From Vibrio splendidus 12E03 (GTDB lineage Bacteria > Pseudomonadota > Gammaproteobacteria > Enterobacterales > Vibrionaceae): a DNA stretch of 43,183 nt. The DNA lies in assembly GCF_000272105.2 (NCBI RefSeq), contig NZ_AJZD02000070.1, forward strand, positions 1 to 43,183. Reading direction: 5' to 3'. Below are positions 1 through 8,058 of this stretch, one piece after another. Position 1 is the first letter of the stretch; every line of letters begins with the position of its first letter. The translations under genes and the position numbers were made by a program. The notes under the pieces are model-generated. The model made no database searches, had not been told where the DNA came from, and worked only from the letters and a program-made list of their open reading frames with translations.

Positions 1-30
1 CTTTTGTGAATGCTTTTGTGAATGCTTTTG
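1..30. repeat. Short tandem repeat at window edge
   Basis: Two perfect head-to-tail copies of the 12-mer CTTTTGTGAATG (1-12 and 13-24) are followed by a partial copy, CTTTTG. The array may extend beyond the window, so its real length is unknown. It lies upstream of the small regulator gene at 167. Confidence 0.6.
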
Positions 31-166
31 GGTTTTTGTGTTCTGCTCTGTACAACAATTGCACTCATATCAAAACCAAACCTTTGGTTTCCATTAACCG
101 AACCCTGACATGTCGTGTATGAAAAAACGGACAATTGATTGGTATGAATTATATAAAGGAGTCGGT

Positions 167-520
167 ATGGAATTCACAGAACAAGACAGAGATGCGTTGT
201 ATCAAACGTGGATGTCACAAAAATCGCGAATGCGAATTACGCAGATGGAGTTTTCAAAAAAGCTAGGAATGAACCAGCTTGATTTCTCACGAGTGTTAAG
301 AGGGGAGACGCCATTGACCATGTCTTTCATCAGTCACTTTTGCCGTTTACTTCATTTGGAACCAAGGAATGTATTCCCTTCGCTAAAAGAGGGTAATGAA
401 TCGGGCCCTAAAGTGGTCTACCTGAAAAGTAGAATGAGTGTTGATGGTGAGATCCAAAATGCTTATATTGAAGGAAATCAAGTGATTGTAGAGTACGCTC
501 ACACTGTTCAACATGATTAA
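167..520 (+). CDS. XRE-type helix-turn-helix protein
   Basis: A small putative DNA-binding protein of 117 residues. The region ITQMEFSKKLGMNQ followed by DFSRVLRGETPL reads as a lambda-repressor-like (XRE/Cro) helix-turn-helix at about residues 23-60, and a hydrophobic stretch, SFISHFCRLLHLEP, closes the domain. The remaining ~45 residues resemble no domain I know. The open frame extends upstream to an ATG at 110, but I chose the ATG at 167 because AAAGGAG (155-161) sits 5 nt before it, while the upstream ATGs at 110 and 119 lack a comparable site. It stands alone, about 100 bp before the next gene. The target and ligand are unknown; the HTH assignment is from pattern only. Confidence 0.7.
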   Translation: MEFTEQDRDALYQTWMSQKSRMRITQMEFSKKLGMNQLDFSRVLRGETPLTMSFISHFCRLLHLEPRNVFPSLKEGNESGPKVVYLKSRMSVDGEIQNAYIEGNQVIVEYAHTVQHD

Positions 521-620
521 TTTTAGAGTTAGCTCTAATTTTTAACCCCTTTTTTCTACAACCTTCTCACATAGGGTATGGCATACTTAGTTAGATTCCT
601 TAATTTTAGCTAAGTGCGTT

Positions 621-1292
621 ATGAACTCTTTAAAAGTCCTTTTGCTTGTTGCAACCAGCATTTTCTTGTTTGGTTGTGCAGGCGGCCCAATTAGAACAGC
701 TACTAAATTTACCAGCTACGAAGATTTTCAGGCTGGGCCTGTCGGAGGCGTCGACTTGGTTTGGGCAAGGGTTGGGCTGCGTGACACACAGCGTTTGAAA
801 TCCAAGTTAGATGATTACGACTCTGTAGTGATCGACCAAATTTTTGTTTTAGCAGAAGAAGGTTCGTTGGATCAGGAAGAGATTCAGGAACTTACTGAGC
901 ACATGGTTTCGCGCTTGGAAGAGAAAATATCGCCTCATAAAACGATTGTCGATGAACCGACAGGAAAAACGCTCCGCTTGAGTATCGCTCTGAGTAACGT
1001 TGAAACGCCTAATCCGATCTTAGCTGTAACGAGCAGCGTTCTGCCATTTGGCCTTGCGATGTCAACTATTTCTAAGGTGACAACTGGCCAACACACCAAT
1101 GTTGGGAGTGCGAGTGTAGAGTTATTGGTCAGTGATGCTCAAGAGGGCACACCACTGTTTGCAGCCATCGACCGTGAAGCGGGTAACAAAGATTTTTCAA
1201 CCATGATTGATTCGCTGGATGATGCCAAAGACGCGATCAACTATTGGGCAGAACGTTTAGGTGATACTCTACACAACATAGATGACGCATAG
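621..1292 (+). CDS. DUF3313 family lipoprotein
   Basis: A predicted lipoprotein of 223 residues. The N-terminus is a short signal peptide ending in a lipobox, LFGC, with Cys19 as the lipidated residue; the following AGG does not suggest an inner-membrane Asp+2 retention signal, so outer-membrane sorting is plausible. The body (DLVWARVGL, YDSVVIDQIFV, ELTEHMVSRLEEKI, LRLSIALSNVETPNP, then a small hydrophobic segment) follows the order of elements I associate with DUF3313, a family with no established function. The 12-nt gap to the DUF3820 gene downstream suggests co-transcription. The family call is from memory of the pattern and would need a profile search. Confidence 0.72.
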   Translation: MNSLKVLLLVATSIFLFGCAGGPIRTATKFTSYEDFQAGPVGGVDLVWARVGLRDTQRLKSKLDDYDSVVIDQIFVLAEEGSLDQEEIQELTEHMVSRLEEKISPHKTIVDEPTGKTLRLSIALSNVETPNPILAVTSSVLPFGLAMSTISKVTTGQHTNVGSASVELLVSDAQEGTPLFAAIDREAGNKDFSTMIDSLDDAKDAINYWAERLGDTLHNIDDA

Positions 1293-1304
1293 AAAGAGCG
1301 AATA

Positions 1305-1520
1305 ATGCTAGAGAAAGAGAACTTGATTAAGTTGGCTCGAATGCAGATGCCATTTGGAAAGTACGCGGGTCGTACACTGATTGACCTGCCTGAAGAATAT
1401 TTGCTGTGGTTCGATAAAAAGGGATTCCCGTCTGGTGAACTCGGCGATTTATTAAAACTGTGTCTTGCTCTGAAGATTGAAGGGCTTGATAGTGTCGTCA
1501 AGCCATTGAAAAGAATGTAA
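1305..1520 (+). CDS. DUF3820 family small protein
   Basis: A 71-residue cytosolic protein matching DUF3820 (Pfam name: putative quorum-sensing-regulated virulence factor), whose hallmark MPFGKYAGRTLIDLPEEYL is at residues 15-33, followed by the WF(D)KKGFPSGELG segment. The length is typical for single-domain members. The family's biochemical role is not established; the Pfam name should not be read as evidence of virulence here. It directly follows the DUF3313 lipoprotein gene and is followed by a strong intrinsic terminator, so the two genes probably form a short transcription unit. Confidence 0.8.
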   Translation: MLEKENLIKLARMQMPFGKYAGRTLIDLPEEYLLWFDKKGFPSGELGDLLKLCLALKIEGLDSVVKPLKRM

Positions 1521-1526
1521 TTAAAT

Positions 1527-1559
1527 AAAAGCTCACGCTGATCACGTGAGCTTTTTTGT
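1527..1559 (+). terminator. Intrinsic terminator after DUF3820 gene
   Basis: A perfect 11-bp stem (1527-1537 with 1545-1555, AAAAGCTCACG) and 7-nt loop run into a T-rich tail. It ends the DUF3313-DUF3820 unit. Confidence 0.85.
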
Positions 1560-1645
1560 TTTTAAGTTCGACACAATTTTACATACATGATGTAGCTTGA
1601 ATAATGGCTCTTCGTATTTTCTTATAAAATACGCAATCGATAGTG

Positions 1646-1663
1646 TGTAAATAATGGTATACA
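1646..1663. promoter_or_regulatory. Candidate TyrR box upstream of aroG
   Basis: TGTAAA-TAATGG-TATACA differs by one base from the TyrR consensus TGTAAA-N6-TTTACA. It lies about 170 bp before aroG, whose family is often feedback- and TyrR-controlled in gammaproteobacteria. A second, weaker palindrome (TACAT-ACATG-ATGTA, 1580-1594) lies upstream. The rest of the 313-bp gap (1521-1833) is AT-rich promoter DNA with no other gene that I can see. Confidence 0.5.
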
Positions 1664-1833
1664 GGGTGTTTTAAATATAAAACACAAAAAAAATTGCGTT
1701 TATTTTTAATTAGTGATTGAAACTAGAGTTTTTACTAGTTAAGTTACAGGGAACAAGAAGATTAGTGCTGATAGAAAGTGACGTGAGACAACGTACATTC
1801 AGCTCAAGGATAGAAAAAAGGAAGAAGTAAGCA

Positions 1834-2886
1834 ATGTTCCAGACTGATGATGTAAGAATTAACAAAGTAAAAGAGTTATTACCCCCTGTTGCTGTTTTAG
1901 AAAAGTTTCCAGCGACAGAAGTTGCTTCTTCTACAACCTTTGAAAGCCGCAAAGCGATCCACAATATTTTAGAAGAAAGCGATGACCGCTTGCTTGTTAT
2001 TGTAGGCCCATGTTCTATTCATGACACAGAAGCTGCTCTTGAGTACGGTAAACGTTTGAAAGTGTTGCGCGATGAACTTGGTGATAACCTTGAAATCGTA
2101 ATGCGTGTTTACTTTGAAAAGCCACGTACAACAGTTGGTTGGAAAGGTCTAATTAATGACCCGTACATGAACGATACGTTCAAGCTAAATGATGGACTTC
2201 GTCTAGGTCGTAAGCTACTGCTGGACCTAACTGACATGGGTATGCCAACGGCAAGCGAATTCCTAGATATGATCACGCCTCAATACGTTGCTGACCTAAT
2301 CAGCTGGGGTGCAATCGGCGCACGTACTACAGAATCTCAAGTTCACCGCGAACTGGCTTCTGGCCTATCTTGCCCAGTTGGATTCAAGAATGGTACTGAT
2401 GGCAACATCAAGATCGCAACAGATGCTATTCGCTCTGCTAGCGCTTCTCACCACTTCTTATCGGTAACTAAGTACGGTCACTCAGCTATTGTTGAGACAG
2501 CAGGTAACCCTGATTGTCATATCATCCTACGTGGTGGTAAAGAGCCAAACTACAGCGCAGAACATGTTGGTAAGATTAAAGAAGAGCTAGCAGCTTCTGG
2601 TCTTCCACAAAAAGTGATGATCGATTTCAGCCATGCAAACAGCTCTAAGCAGTTTAAGCGTCAAATGAACGTATCTGATGACGTAAGCGCACAAATTTCT
2701 GGTGGCGACAAAGCTATCTTTGGTGTGATGATTGAATCTCACCTTGTTGAAGGTCGCCAAGACTTGGTTGACGGCAAAGCTGCAACTTACGGTCAATCTG
2801 TGACTGATGCATGTATTGGTTGGGAAGATACTGAGACAGTACTTCGCCAACTGGCAGACGCTGTTGAAGCTCGCCGTAACAAGTAA
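1834..2886 (+). CDS. aroG: 3-deoxy-7-phosphoheptulonate synthase (AroG type)
   Basis: Class I DAHP synthase, which condenses phosphoenolpyruvate and erythrose 4-phosphate in the first step of the shikimate pathway in the cytosol. The 350-residue protein matches the length of E. coli AroG and keeps its conserved blocks: VGPCSIHD, MRVYFEKPRTTVGWKGL, GARTTESQVHRELASGL, SVTKYGHSAIV, MIDFSHANSSK and the C-terminal TDACIGWEDT. The N-terminal DDVRINKVKELLPPVAVLEKFP is the regulatory extension characteristic of AroG-like rather than AroF/AroH-like enzymes, suggesting phenylalanine inhibition; that specificity is inferred from resemblance. It is monocistronic: a long leader with a TyrR-like box precedes it and a 15-bp stem terminator follows. 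Confidence 0.95.
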   Translation: MFQTDDVRINKVKELLPPVAVLEKFPATEVASSTTFESRKAIHNILEESDDRLLVIVGPCSIHDTEAALEYGKRLKVLRDELGDNLEIVMRVYFEKPRTTVGWKGLINDPYMNDTFKLNDGLRLGRKLLLDLTDMGMPTASEFLDMITPQYVADLISWGAIGARTTESQVHRELASGLSCPVGFKNGTDGNIKIATDAIRSASASHHFLSVTKYGHSAIVETAGNPDCHIILRGGKEPNYSAEHVGKIKEELAASGLPQKVMIDFSHANSSKQFKRQMNVSDDVSAQISGGDKAIFGVMIESHLVEGRQDLVDGKAATYGQSVTDACIGWEDTETVLRQLADAVEARRNK

Positions 2887-2925
2887 TCTAATTATTACAG
2901 CCAGTCACTAAGCGGCTGAAAATTT

Positions 2926-2962
2926 AAAGCCCTTATTAGCAATCGCTAGTAAGGGCTTTTTT
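2926..2962. terminator. Bidirectional terminator between aroG and manB
   Basis: A 15-bp stem (2926-2940 with 2945-2959) with one G-U wobble and an AATC loop, with T-runs on the plus side and T/A-rich sequence on the minus side. It serves the convergent aroG and manB genes. Confidence 0.85.
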
Positions 2963-2998
2963 GTAATTCTTAGTTATAAACTGAAAGTATCAGTATTC

Positions 2999-4423
2999 TT
3001 AAATGAGAAAAGACAGTAACTCGTCGACTTTAAGTGACAGTAAAGTTCTATCTTGCTTGGTTTCCACGTTGAGGCGTATTAATGGCTCGGTATTGGACTT
3101 TCTTAAGTTGAAGCGCCATGTGCCCATATTGACGCTGATCCCGTCTGTGTGAACGATTTCAACGGCATTATCTTGGTAGTGCGATAACACGCAAGCCATG
3201 ACTTGTTCTGGATCTGAGACTCTTCGATTGATCTCCCCAGAAGAGGGGAATCTATCTATACTGGTACTCGTTAATTGGTGAAGAGATTGTTGAGTTTTAC
3301 TAATCAACTCAATCACTAACAGCCAAGGAATCATTCCCGAGTCGCAATACCCAAAATCACGAAAGTAGTGATGTGCACTCATTTCTCCACCGTACACCGC
3401 ATTCAGCTCTCGCATTTTTTCTTTGATGAGCGCATGCCCAGCTTTGACGCCAATAGCGTTTCCACTAAGCTTGTTAGCAACTTCAATCGTGTTCCATGTC
3501 ATACGCATATCATGCAACACAGTGGCGTTAGGCTCTTTAAGTAAGAATGCTTCGGTGAGCAGACCAACGATATAGTAACCCTCAATGTAATTACCTTGTT
3601 CATCAAAGAAAAAGCATCGGTCGAAGTCTCCATCCCAAGCAATTCCAAGGTTGGCAGAATGCTCTAAAACGGCATCTCGAGTGGCTGCTTGGTTCTCTCT
3701 AATCAAAGGGTTTGGAATACCATTTGGGAAGTTTCCATCAGGGTTATGATGAACTTTGATGAAGGTGATAGGGACACCGAGTTCGTTAAATTTATTCTCT
3801 AAAGCATCAATGACATGTCCTGCAACGCCGTTTCCTGCGTTAACAACAATCTTCATCGGTGACAGCTTTGATGGGGTTATGTACGAGAGTAGGTGCTCGA
3901 CGTACGGAGCAAGAATACTGGCCGTTCTACAAGAATTAGAGGGTTGTACGTAGCTGATCGGTAGATCGCTGACTGGTTCTTGCTCTAGAGCCTCAATGCG
4001 TTGTTTAATTTGATCTAAGCCGTTGTCTTTGCTGATAGGGCTAGCGTCTACACCGACCAATTTCATTCCGTTATAATTGATTGGGTTATGACTTGCCGTA
4101 ATTTGGGTTCCGCCAATGGCGCCAAGGTGGCAAGTTGCAAAGTAGACTTCTTCAGTCCCTGTCATTCCAAGGTCAACGACGGTTATTCCAGACTCGATTA
4201 AGCCTTTGGTCATGGCTTCTTGTAATGAAAGGGACGTTTCTCGGTTATCACGACCAATCACCACTTGAGCCAAGCCATCGAATGGGGTTTCAGGCGCAGC
4301 AGACAGGACGTATTCGCCAAATGCCTTACCGAGCAGGTAGGCTAGTGGCTCATTGATTTGTTTACCAATGACGCCGCGGATATCGTTGTTCTTAAAGCAG
4401 CTCAGGTCTAATGTTGGTTTCAT
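2999..4423 (-). CDS. manB: Phosphomannomutase
   Basis: Alpha-D-phosphohexomutase family enzyme (also called CpsG) that interconverts mannose 6-phosphate and mannose 1-phosphate for GDP-mannose synthesis. Visible family motifs are the phosphoserine loop TASHNP (Ser111), the Mg-binding loop DGDFDRC, the sugar-binding GGEMSAHH, and the C-terminal phosphate-binding RKSNTEPLIRLNVE. The length of 474 residues is normal for the family. It lies 15 nt downstream of manC on the same strand, so the two are an operon. The usual capsule or O-antigen genes are not adjacent, so the end use of GDP-mannose cannot be told from this window. Confidence 0.93.
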   Translation of the reverse strand: MKPTLDLSCFKNNDIRGVIGKQINEPLAYLLGKAFGEYVLSAAPETPFDGLAQVVIGRDNRETSLSLQEAMTKGLIESGITVVDLGMTGTEEVYFATCHLGAIGGTQITASHNPINYNGMKLVGVDASPISKDNGLDQIKQRIEALEQEPVSDLPISYVQPSNSCRTASILAPYVEHLLSYITPSKLSPMKIVVNAGNGVAGHVIDALENKFNELGVPITFIKVHHNPDGNFPNGIPNPLIRENQAATRDAVLEHSANLGIAWDGDFDRCFFFDEQGNYIEGYYIVGLLTEAFLLKEPNATVLHDMRMTWNTIEVANKLSGNAIGVKAGHALIKEKMRELNAVYGGEMSAHHYFRDFGYCDSGMIPWLLVIELISKTQQSLHQLTSTSIDRFPSSGEINRRVSDPEQVMACVLSHYQDNAVEIVHTDGISVNMGTWRFNLRKSNTEPLIRLNVETKQDRTLLSLKVDELLSFLI

Positions 4424-4438
4424 CGATTTGTCGCTGCT

Positions 4439-5974
4439 TTATTTCGTTTGGTTGTGCTTTGATGACTGGACTTGTTGCTTGCGCACGTCTCGCCCATAGC
4501 TGTCTTGATATCGAATGATGTCGTCTTCACTTAAATGACTGCCTGTTTGTACTTCAATCATCTCGAGTGGGAGATCCCCTGGGTTTTCTAGGCTGTGAAT
4601 ATGGCCTAAAGGGATGTAAGTGGATTGATCTTCTTCAACCAGATAGGTTTTTTCATCGTTGGTCACTTTCGCAGTACCCGCCACTACTACCCAATGTTCC
4701 GCTCTATGGTGATGCATTTGTAACGACAACTTGTGACCGGGTTTTACGGTGATACGTTTAACTTTGTCGCGTTTGCCTAGATCGATTACATCGTATTTAC
4801 CCCAAGGTCTAAAAACTTCGCGGTGATGAACATGTTCTGTGCGATTTGCTTGATTCAGCTGGCTGACAATCGATTTCACGCCTTGAACTTTGTCTTTATT
4901 CGCAACCAATATAGCGTCTTTGGTTTCGACAATAATCAGGTTATCGACGCCTACCGTAGCAACCAGCTTATTTTCAGCATGGATGTAGTTGTGTTGAGAG
5001 TCGACGGTCAACACATCACCTTCAATGACGTTATTGTGCTCATCTTTTTCGCTTACATCCCAAATAGCAGACCATGAGCCAATATCGTTCCAGCCGGCAT
5101 CCATCGGGATCACTGCGGCGTGTGAGGTCTTTTCCATCACGGCATAATCGATAGAATCACTCGGACTGCTTTTGAATGCTTCAGCGTCTATACGGATAAA
5201 GTCGAGGTCGGTATTTTGCTTTGCAAGAGCGAGTTTACAAGCCGCTAATATCTCAGGGTGGTGTTCGGCGAGTTCTTCAACATAGCGTGATGCCTTAAAC
5301 ATGAACATGCCACTGTTCCATAGGTATTGTCCCGAATCAATGTACTGCTCTGCAGTTGCTAGGTCGGGCTTTTCAACGAAGCACTCTATGGCGTAGGCGT
5401 GATTGATTGGCTGCTCTGTCCTATTAGTATCAGTTTTAACACTGGAGGAAAGAGGCTCTCCCTGCTTGATATAGCCATAGCCAGTCTCTGGGGCGTCAGG
5501 TGTTATACCGAATGTCACCAGTGTGCCTTGTTTTGCATAATCAACACCACGACTAATCGCTTGTTGGAATTCAGAGGTTTTCGCGATGTGATGATCAGCA
5601 GCCAGCACTAGCAAGATAGGATCGTATGCGCTTTGTTCTTTAAGCGCTGGTTTACTTAATGCCTTTAAGGCGGCAAGCGCAATAGCTGGGGCTGTGTTTC
5701 TACCGACTGGCTCTAACAGTATTCCACTGTGTTGGATATTGGATGCTCGAGCTTGTTCAGCGGCAATAAAGCGATGTTCTTCATTACAGATAATGAAAGG
5801 GGCATCGCATTTACTATCCATCAAGTGCTCTTCAAGACCTTGCAGGCGTTGAAGCGTTTGCTGAAGCATTGACTGCTCACCGGCTATATTGAGAAATTGC
5901 TTAGGGTAAAGCTCGCGAGACAGTGGCCAGAGACGACTTCCGGAGCCGCCGGCTAGAATGACAGGTAAAATCAT
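4439..5974 (-). CDS. manC: Mannose-1-phosphate guanylyltransferase / mannose-6-phosphate isomerase
   Basis: Bifunctional type II PMI-GMP enzyme. The N-terminal nucleotidyltransferase begins MILPVILAGGSGSRLWPLSR, the pyrophosphorylase signature, with EKPD further on. The C-terminal third is the cupin-fold isomerase, with FRPWGKYDVID, PGHKLSLQMHHHRAEHW and IPLGHIHSLENPG, which contains the metal-binding His residues. It makes GDP-mannose with ManB. I chose the ATG at 5974 (511 residues) because the signature starts there. The frame stays open to a GTG at 6019, which would add 15 unrelated residues with no clear ribosome site. Shine-Dalgarno sequences are weak for both starts. Confidence 0.93.
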   Translation of the reverse strand: MILPVILAGGSGSRLWPLSRELYPKQFLNIAGEQSMLQQTLQRLQGLEEHLMDSKCDAPFIICNEEHRFIAAEQARASNIQHSGILLEPVGRNTAPAIALAALKALSKPALKEQSAYDPILLVLAADHHIAKTSEFQQAISRGVDYAKQGTLVTFGITPDAPETGYGYIKQGEPLSSSVKTDTNRTEQPINHAYAIECFVEKPDLATAEQYIDSGQYLWNSGMFMFKASRYVEELAEHHPEILAACKLALAKQNTDLDFIRIDAEAFKSSPSDSIDYAVMEKTSHAAVIPMDAGWNDIGSWSAIWDVSEKDEHNNVIEGDVLTVDSQHNYIHAENKLVATVGVDNLIIVETKDAILVANKDKVQGVKSIVSQLNQANRTEHVHHREVFRPWGKYDVIDLGKRDKVKRITVKPGHKLSLQMHHHRAEHWVVVAGTAKVTNDEKTYLVEEDQSTYIPLGHIHSLENPGDLPLEMIEVQTGSHLSEDDIIRYQDSYGRDVRKQQVQSSKHNQTK

Positions 5975-6080
5975 AGCGTGGTAATTGGGTGCTTTAAAAT
6001 ACTGGCGCCATGTTACCACGCTTCACTCTTTTTCATTATCGATAACCCATTTAGTTACCTATAAACAGTAGATACGCTGC

Positions 6081-7196
6081 TTATTGATGACCTGATGGAT
6101 TTGAAATAGCCATATCTTGAACTTCGCTAAAACCTTGCGGGTCGATTTTGAGTGTTTGTGTTGGGAAAGCGATATCTGCATTGTGCTTGTGAATGATTGC
6201 TAGCACCTGCAGTAGCACATCTTGTTTCACTTCATGGTATCTCACCCAGTTGACCGTTTTGGTGAAGGTATAGATAAAGAAGTTCAGCGTTGATGGGCCA
6301 AACTTGTCAAAGTTAACAATGAGCGTTTGCTTAGCATCGATATCTGGGTGCGTTTCAAGCATGGCTTTTACGTCATCCACGATAGCAGCTAACTTGCTCG
6401 CGTCTTCGTAACGAAGCCCAAAGGTTTCATTAATTCGGCGGTTTAGCATTCGCGATGGGTTTTCCACCACAATGTTACTGAATACTGAGTTTGGCACGTA
6501 CAACGGTCGTTTATCAAAGGTGCGAATAATGGTCATGCGCCAGCCAATACGTTCGACAGTACCTTCGATTTGACGGTCGGGAGAGCGAATCCAATCACCG
6601 ACTTTAAAAGGTCGGTCGAAGTAGATCATCATGCCACCAAAGAAGTTCGAGAGTAGATCTTTTGCTGCCAAACCGACAATCAAACCACCCACACCACCAA
6701 AGGTCAGAAGGCCAGACAGGCTGAGACCGAATGCTTGCATGATCGTAAGGCCGCCCATCACCATAAAGAACAAGCGAGCGACTTTCGCTATAGCTTGTAC
6801 TGTGGTTTCGTCTCTGTTTTTTTGCTCTAAGACATAGGCTTCTGTGTTAGTGATCATTCGTAAGGTAAACCAAACGAAGGTACAGATAATTAATATGTGC
6901 TTAAGTGTTTTTAACCAGTTGATTTCATTGCCAAACTGGTCTTGAAGGATGAGCCCGACAGATACAGTAGCAGGCCAACACCAAAGTAACGTGCTGACAG
7001 GGGTTTTTAGTGCCTCTAGCAGTAGATCGTCCCAGTGAAATGGGGTTTTCTGAACCAGAATTTCTAAGCGATTATGGATAATTCGCCAAGCTACCCAAGC
7101 GAGAAAACTCGCAATAGTGATGAATAGGACGCTGTTTGCCCAATCACTATGGCTCTGGTTGATGTAGGTTTGTACTTGGGTTATGAATTCATTCAT
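6081..7196 (-). CDS. MscS-family mechanosensitive ion channel
   Basis: Inner-membrane channel of 371 residues that would release solutes on hypo-osmotic shock. Several hydrophobic helices fill the first ~170 residues, more than the three of MscS, which is like the YnaI/MscM-type small channels. The pore helix and following beta domain are clear: GLLTFGGVGGLIVGLAAKDL, then SNFFGGMMIYFDRPFKVGDWI and GTVERIGWRMTIIRTFD, with VPNSVFSN. The C-terminal half is the cytosolic alpha/beta vestibule. It is divergent from ktrA across a 186-bp gap; pairing an efflux channel with K+ uptake genes makes physiological sense but co-regulation is not shown. Confidence 0.9.
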   Translation of the reverse strand: MNEFITQVQTYINQSHSDWANSVLFITIASFLAWVAWRIIHNRLEILVQKTPFHWDDLLLEALKTPVSTLLWCWPATVSVGLILQDQFGNEINWLKTLKHILIICTFVWFTLRMITNTEAYVLEQKNRDETTVQAIAKVARLFFMVMGGLTIMQAFGLSLSGLLTFGGVGGLIVGLAAKDLLSNFFGGMMIYFDRPFKVGDWIRSPDRQIEGTVERIGWRMTIIRTFDKRPLYVPNSVFSNIVVENPSRMLNRRINETFGLRYEDASKLAAIVDDVKAMLETHPDIDAKQTLIVNFDKFGPSTLNFFIYTFTKTVNWVRYHEVKQDVLLQVLAIIHKHNADIAFPTQTLKIDPQGFSEVQDMAISNPSGHQ

Positions 7197-7382
7197 TGTG
7201 TGTGCTGCCGCAGAAATTATGAATTGGAAATTAGCAGAAACTCGAGTTGTTCTCTACCTTTATAAATCAAGCGATTATGACAATAGTATAACCTTATTCT
7301 TGCAGAACTAACTTTTTTTGAGATAGAAACTAATGTAGGTTTGGCTATCCCGTGTAATTAAAATTTCTAAACAGGATTTCAA

Positions 7383-8039
7383 ATGAGCGACAAACAATAT
7401 GCAGTTATCGGTTTAGGGCGATTTGGTTTATCTGTTTGCAAAGAGCTACAAAGTTCAGGCGCACAGGTACTCGCCGTCGATATTGATGAAGAGCGAGTGA
7501 AAGAAGCGGCGGCTTTTGTTTCACAAGCGATTGTTGCGAACTGTACAAGCGAGGAGACCGTCAAAGAGTTAAGACTCGACGATTACGACATGGTGATGGT
7601 GTCGATTGGCTCTGATGTTAACTCAAGTATTCTGACTACTCTGGTGGTAAAAGAGTCAGGCGCAAAAGCTGTTTGGGTAAAGGCGAACGATAAGTTTCAC
7701 GGCAAGATCCTTTCTAAGATTGGTGCCGACCATATCATCATGCCCGAGCGCGATATGGGTATTCGTGTTGCGCGCAAGATGTTGGATAGACGCGTTCTTG
7801 AGTTTATCGATCTTGGCAGCGGCTTGGCGATGACGGAGATTGTTATTGGTTCTAAACTGTTGGGTAAGAAACTTGGCGACCTTAAGCTGTGTAAAGAAAA
7901 TGGTGTTGAGGTACTTGGCTTCAAGCGAGGACCGAACCTCACTAAAGCACCAGAATTGGATGTGAGTTTAGAAATTGGGGATGTGGTGATCATCGCTGGG
8001 CCGAAAGAGACCTTATCTAGAAAGCTACGCAATTGGTAA
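7383..8039 (+). CDS. ktrA: K+ uptake regulatory subunit KtrA
   Basis: Cytosolic RCK subunit that gates the KtrB K+ channel-like transporter in response to nucleotide. The RCK-N Rossmann fold has GLGRFG at residues 10-15, and the acidic AVDID at the end of strand 2, typical for NAD/ATP-binding RCK domains. A C-terminal TrkA-C domain follows (SKLLGKKLGDLKL to VVIIAGP). The 218 residues closely resemble the well-studied Vibrio alginolyticus KtrA. AGGA lies shortly upstream of the ATG. It is 19 nt ahead of ktrB, so the two are an operon. Confidence 0.94.
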   Translation: MSDKQYAVIGLGRFGLSVCKELQSSGAQVLAVDIDEERVKEAAAFVSQAIVANCTSEETVKELRLDDYDMVMVSIGSDVNSSILTTLVVKESGAKAVWVKANDKFHGKILSKIGADHIIMPERDMGIRVARKMLDRRVLEFIDLGSGLAMTEIVIGSKLLGKKLGDLKLCKENGVEVLGFKRGPNLTKAPELDVSLEIGDVVIIAGPKETLSRKLRNW

Positions 8040-8058
8040 TTGGCAATAAGGTAACAGT

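Noticed and set aside
5975..6019. Upstream GTG start for manC
   Set aside because: It adds 15 residues before the conserved MILPVILAGGSGSR without a ribosome site.
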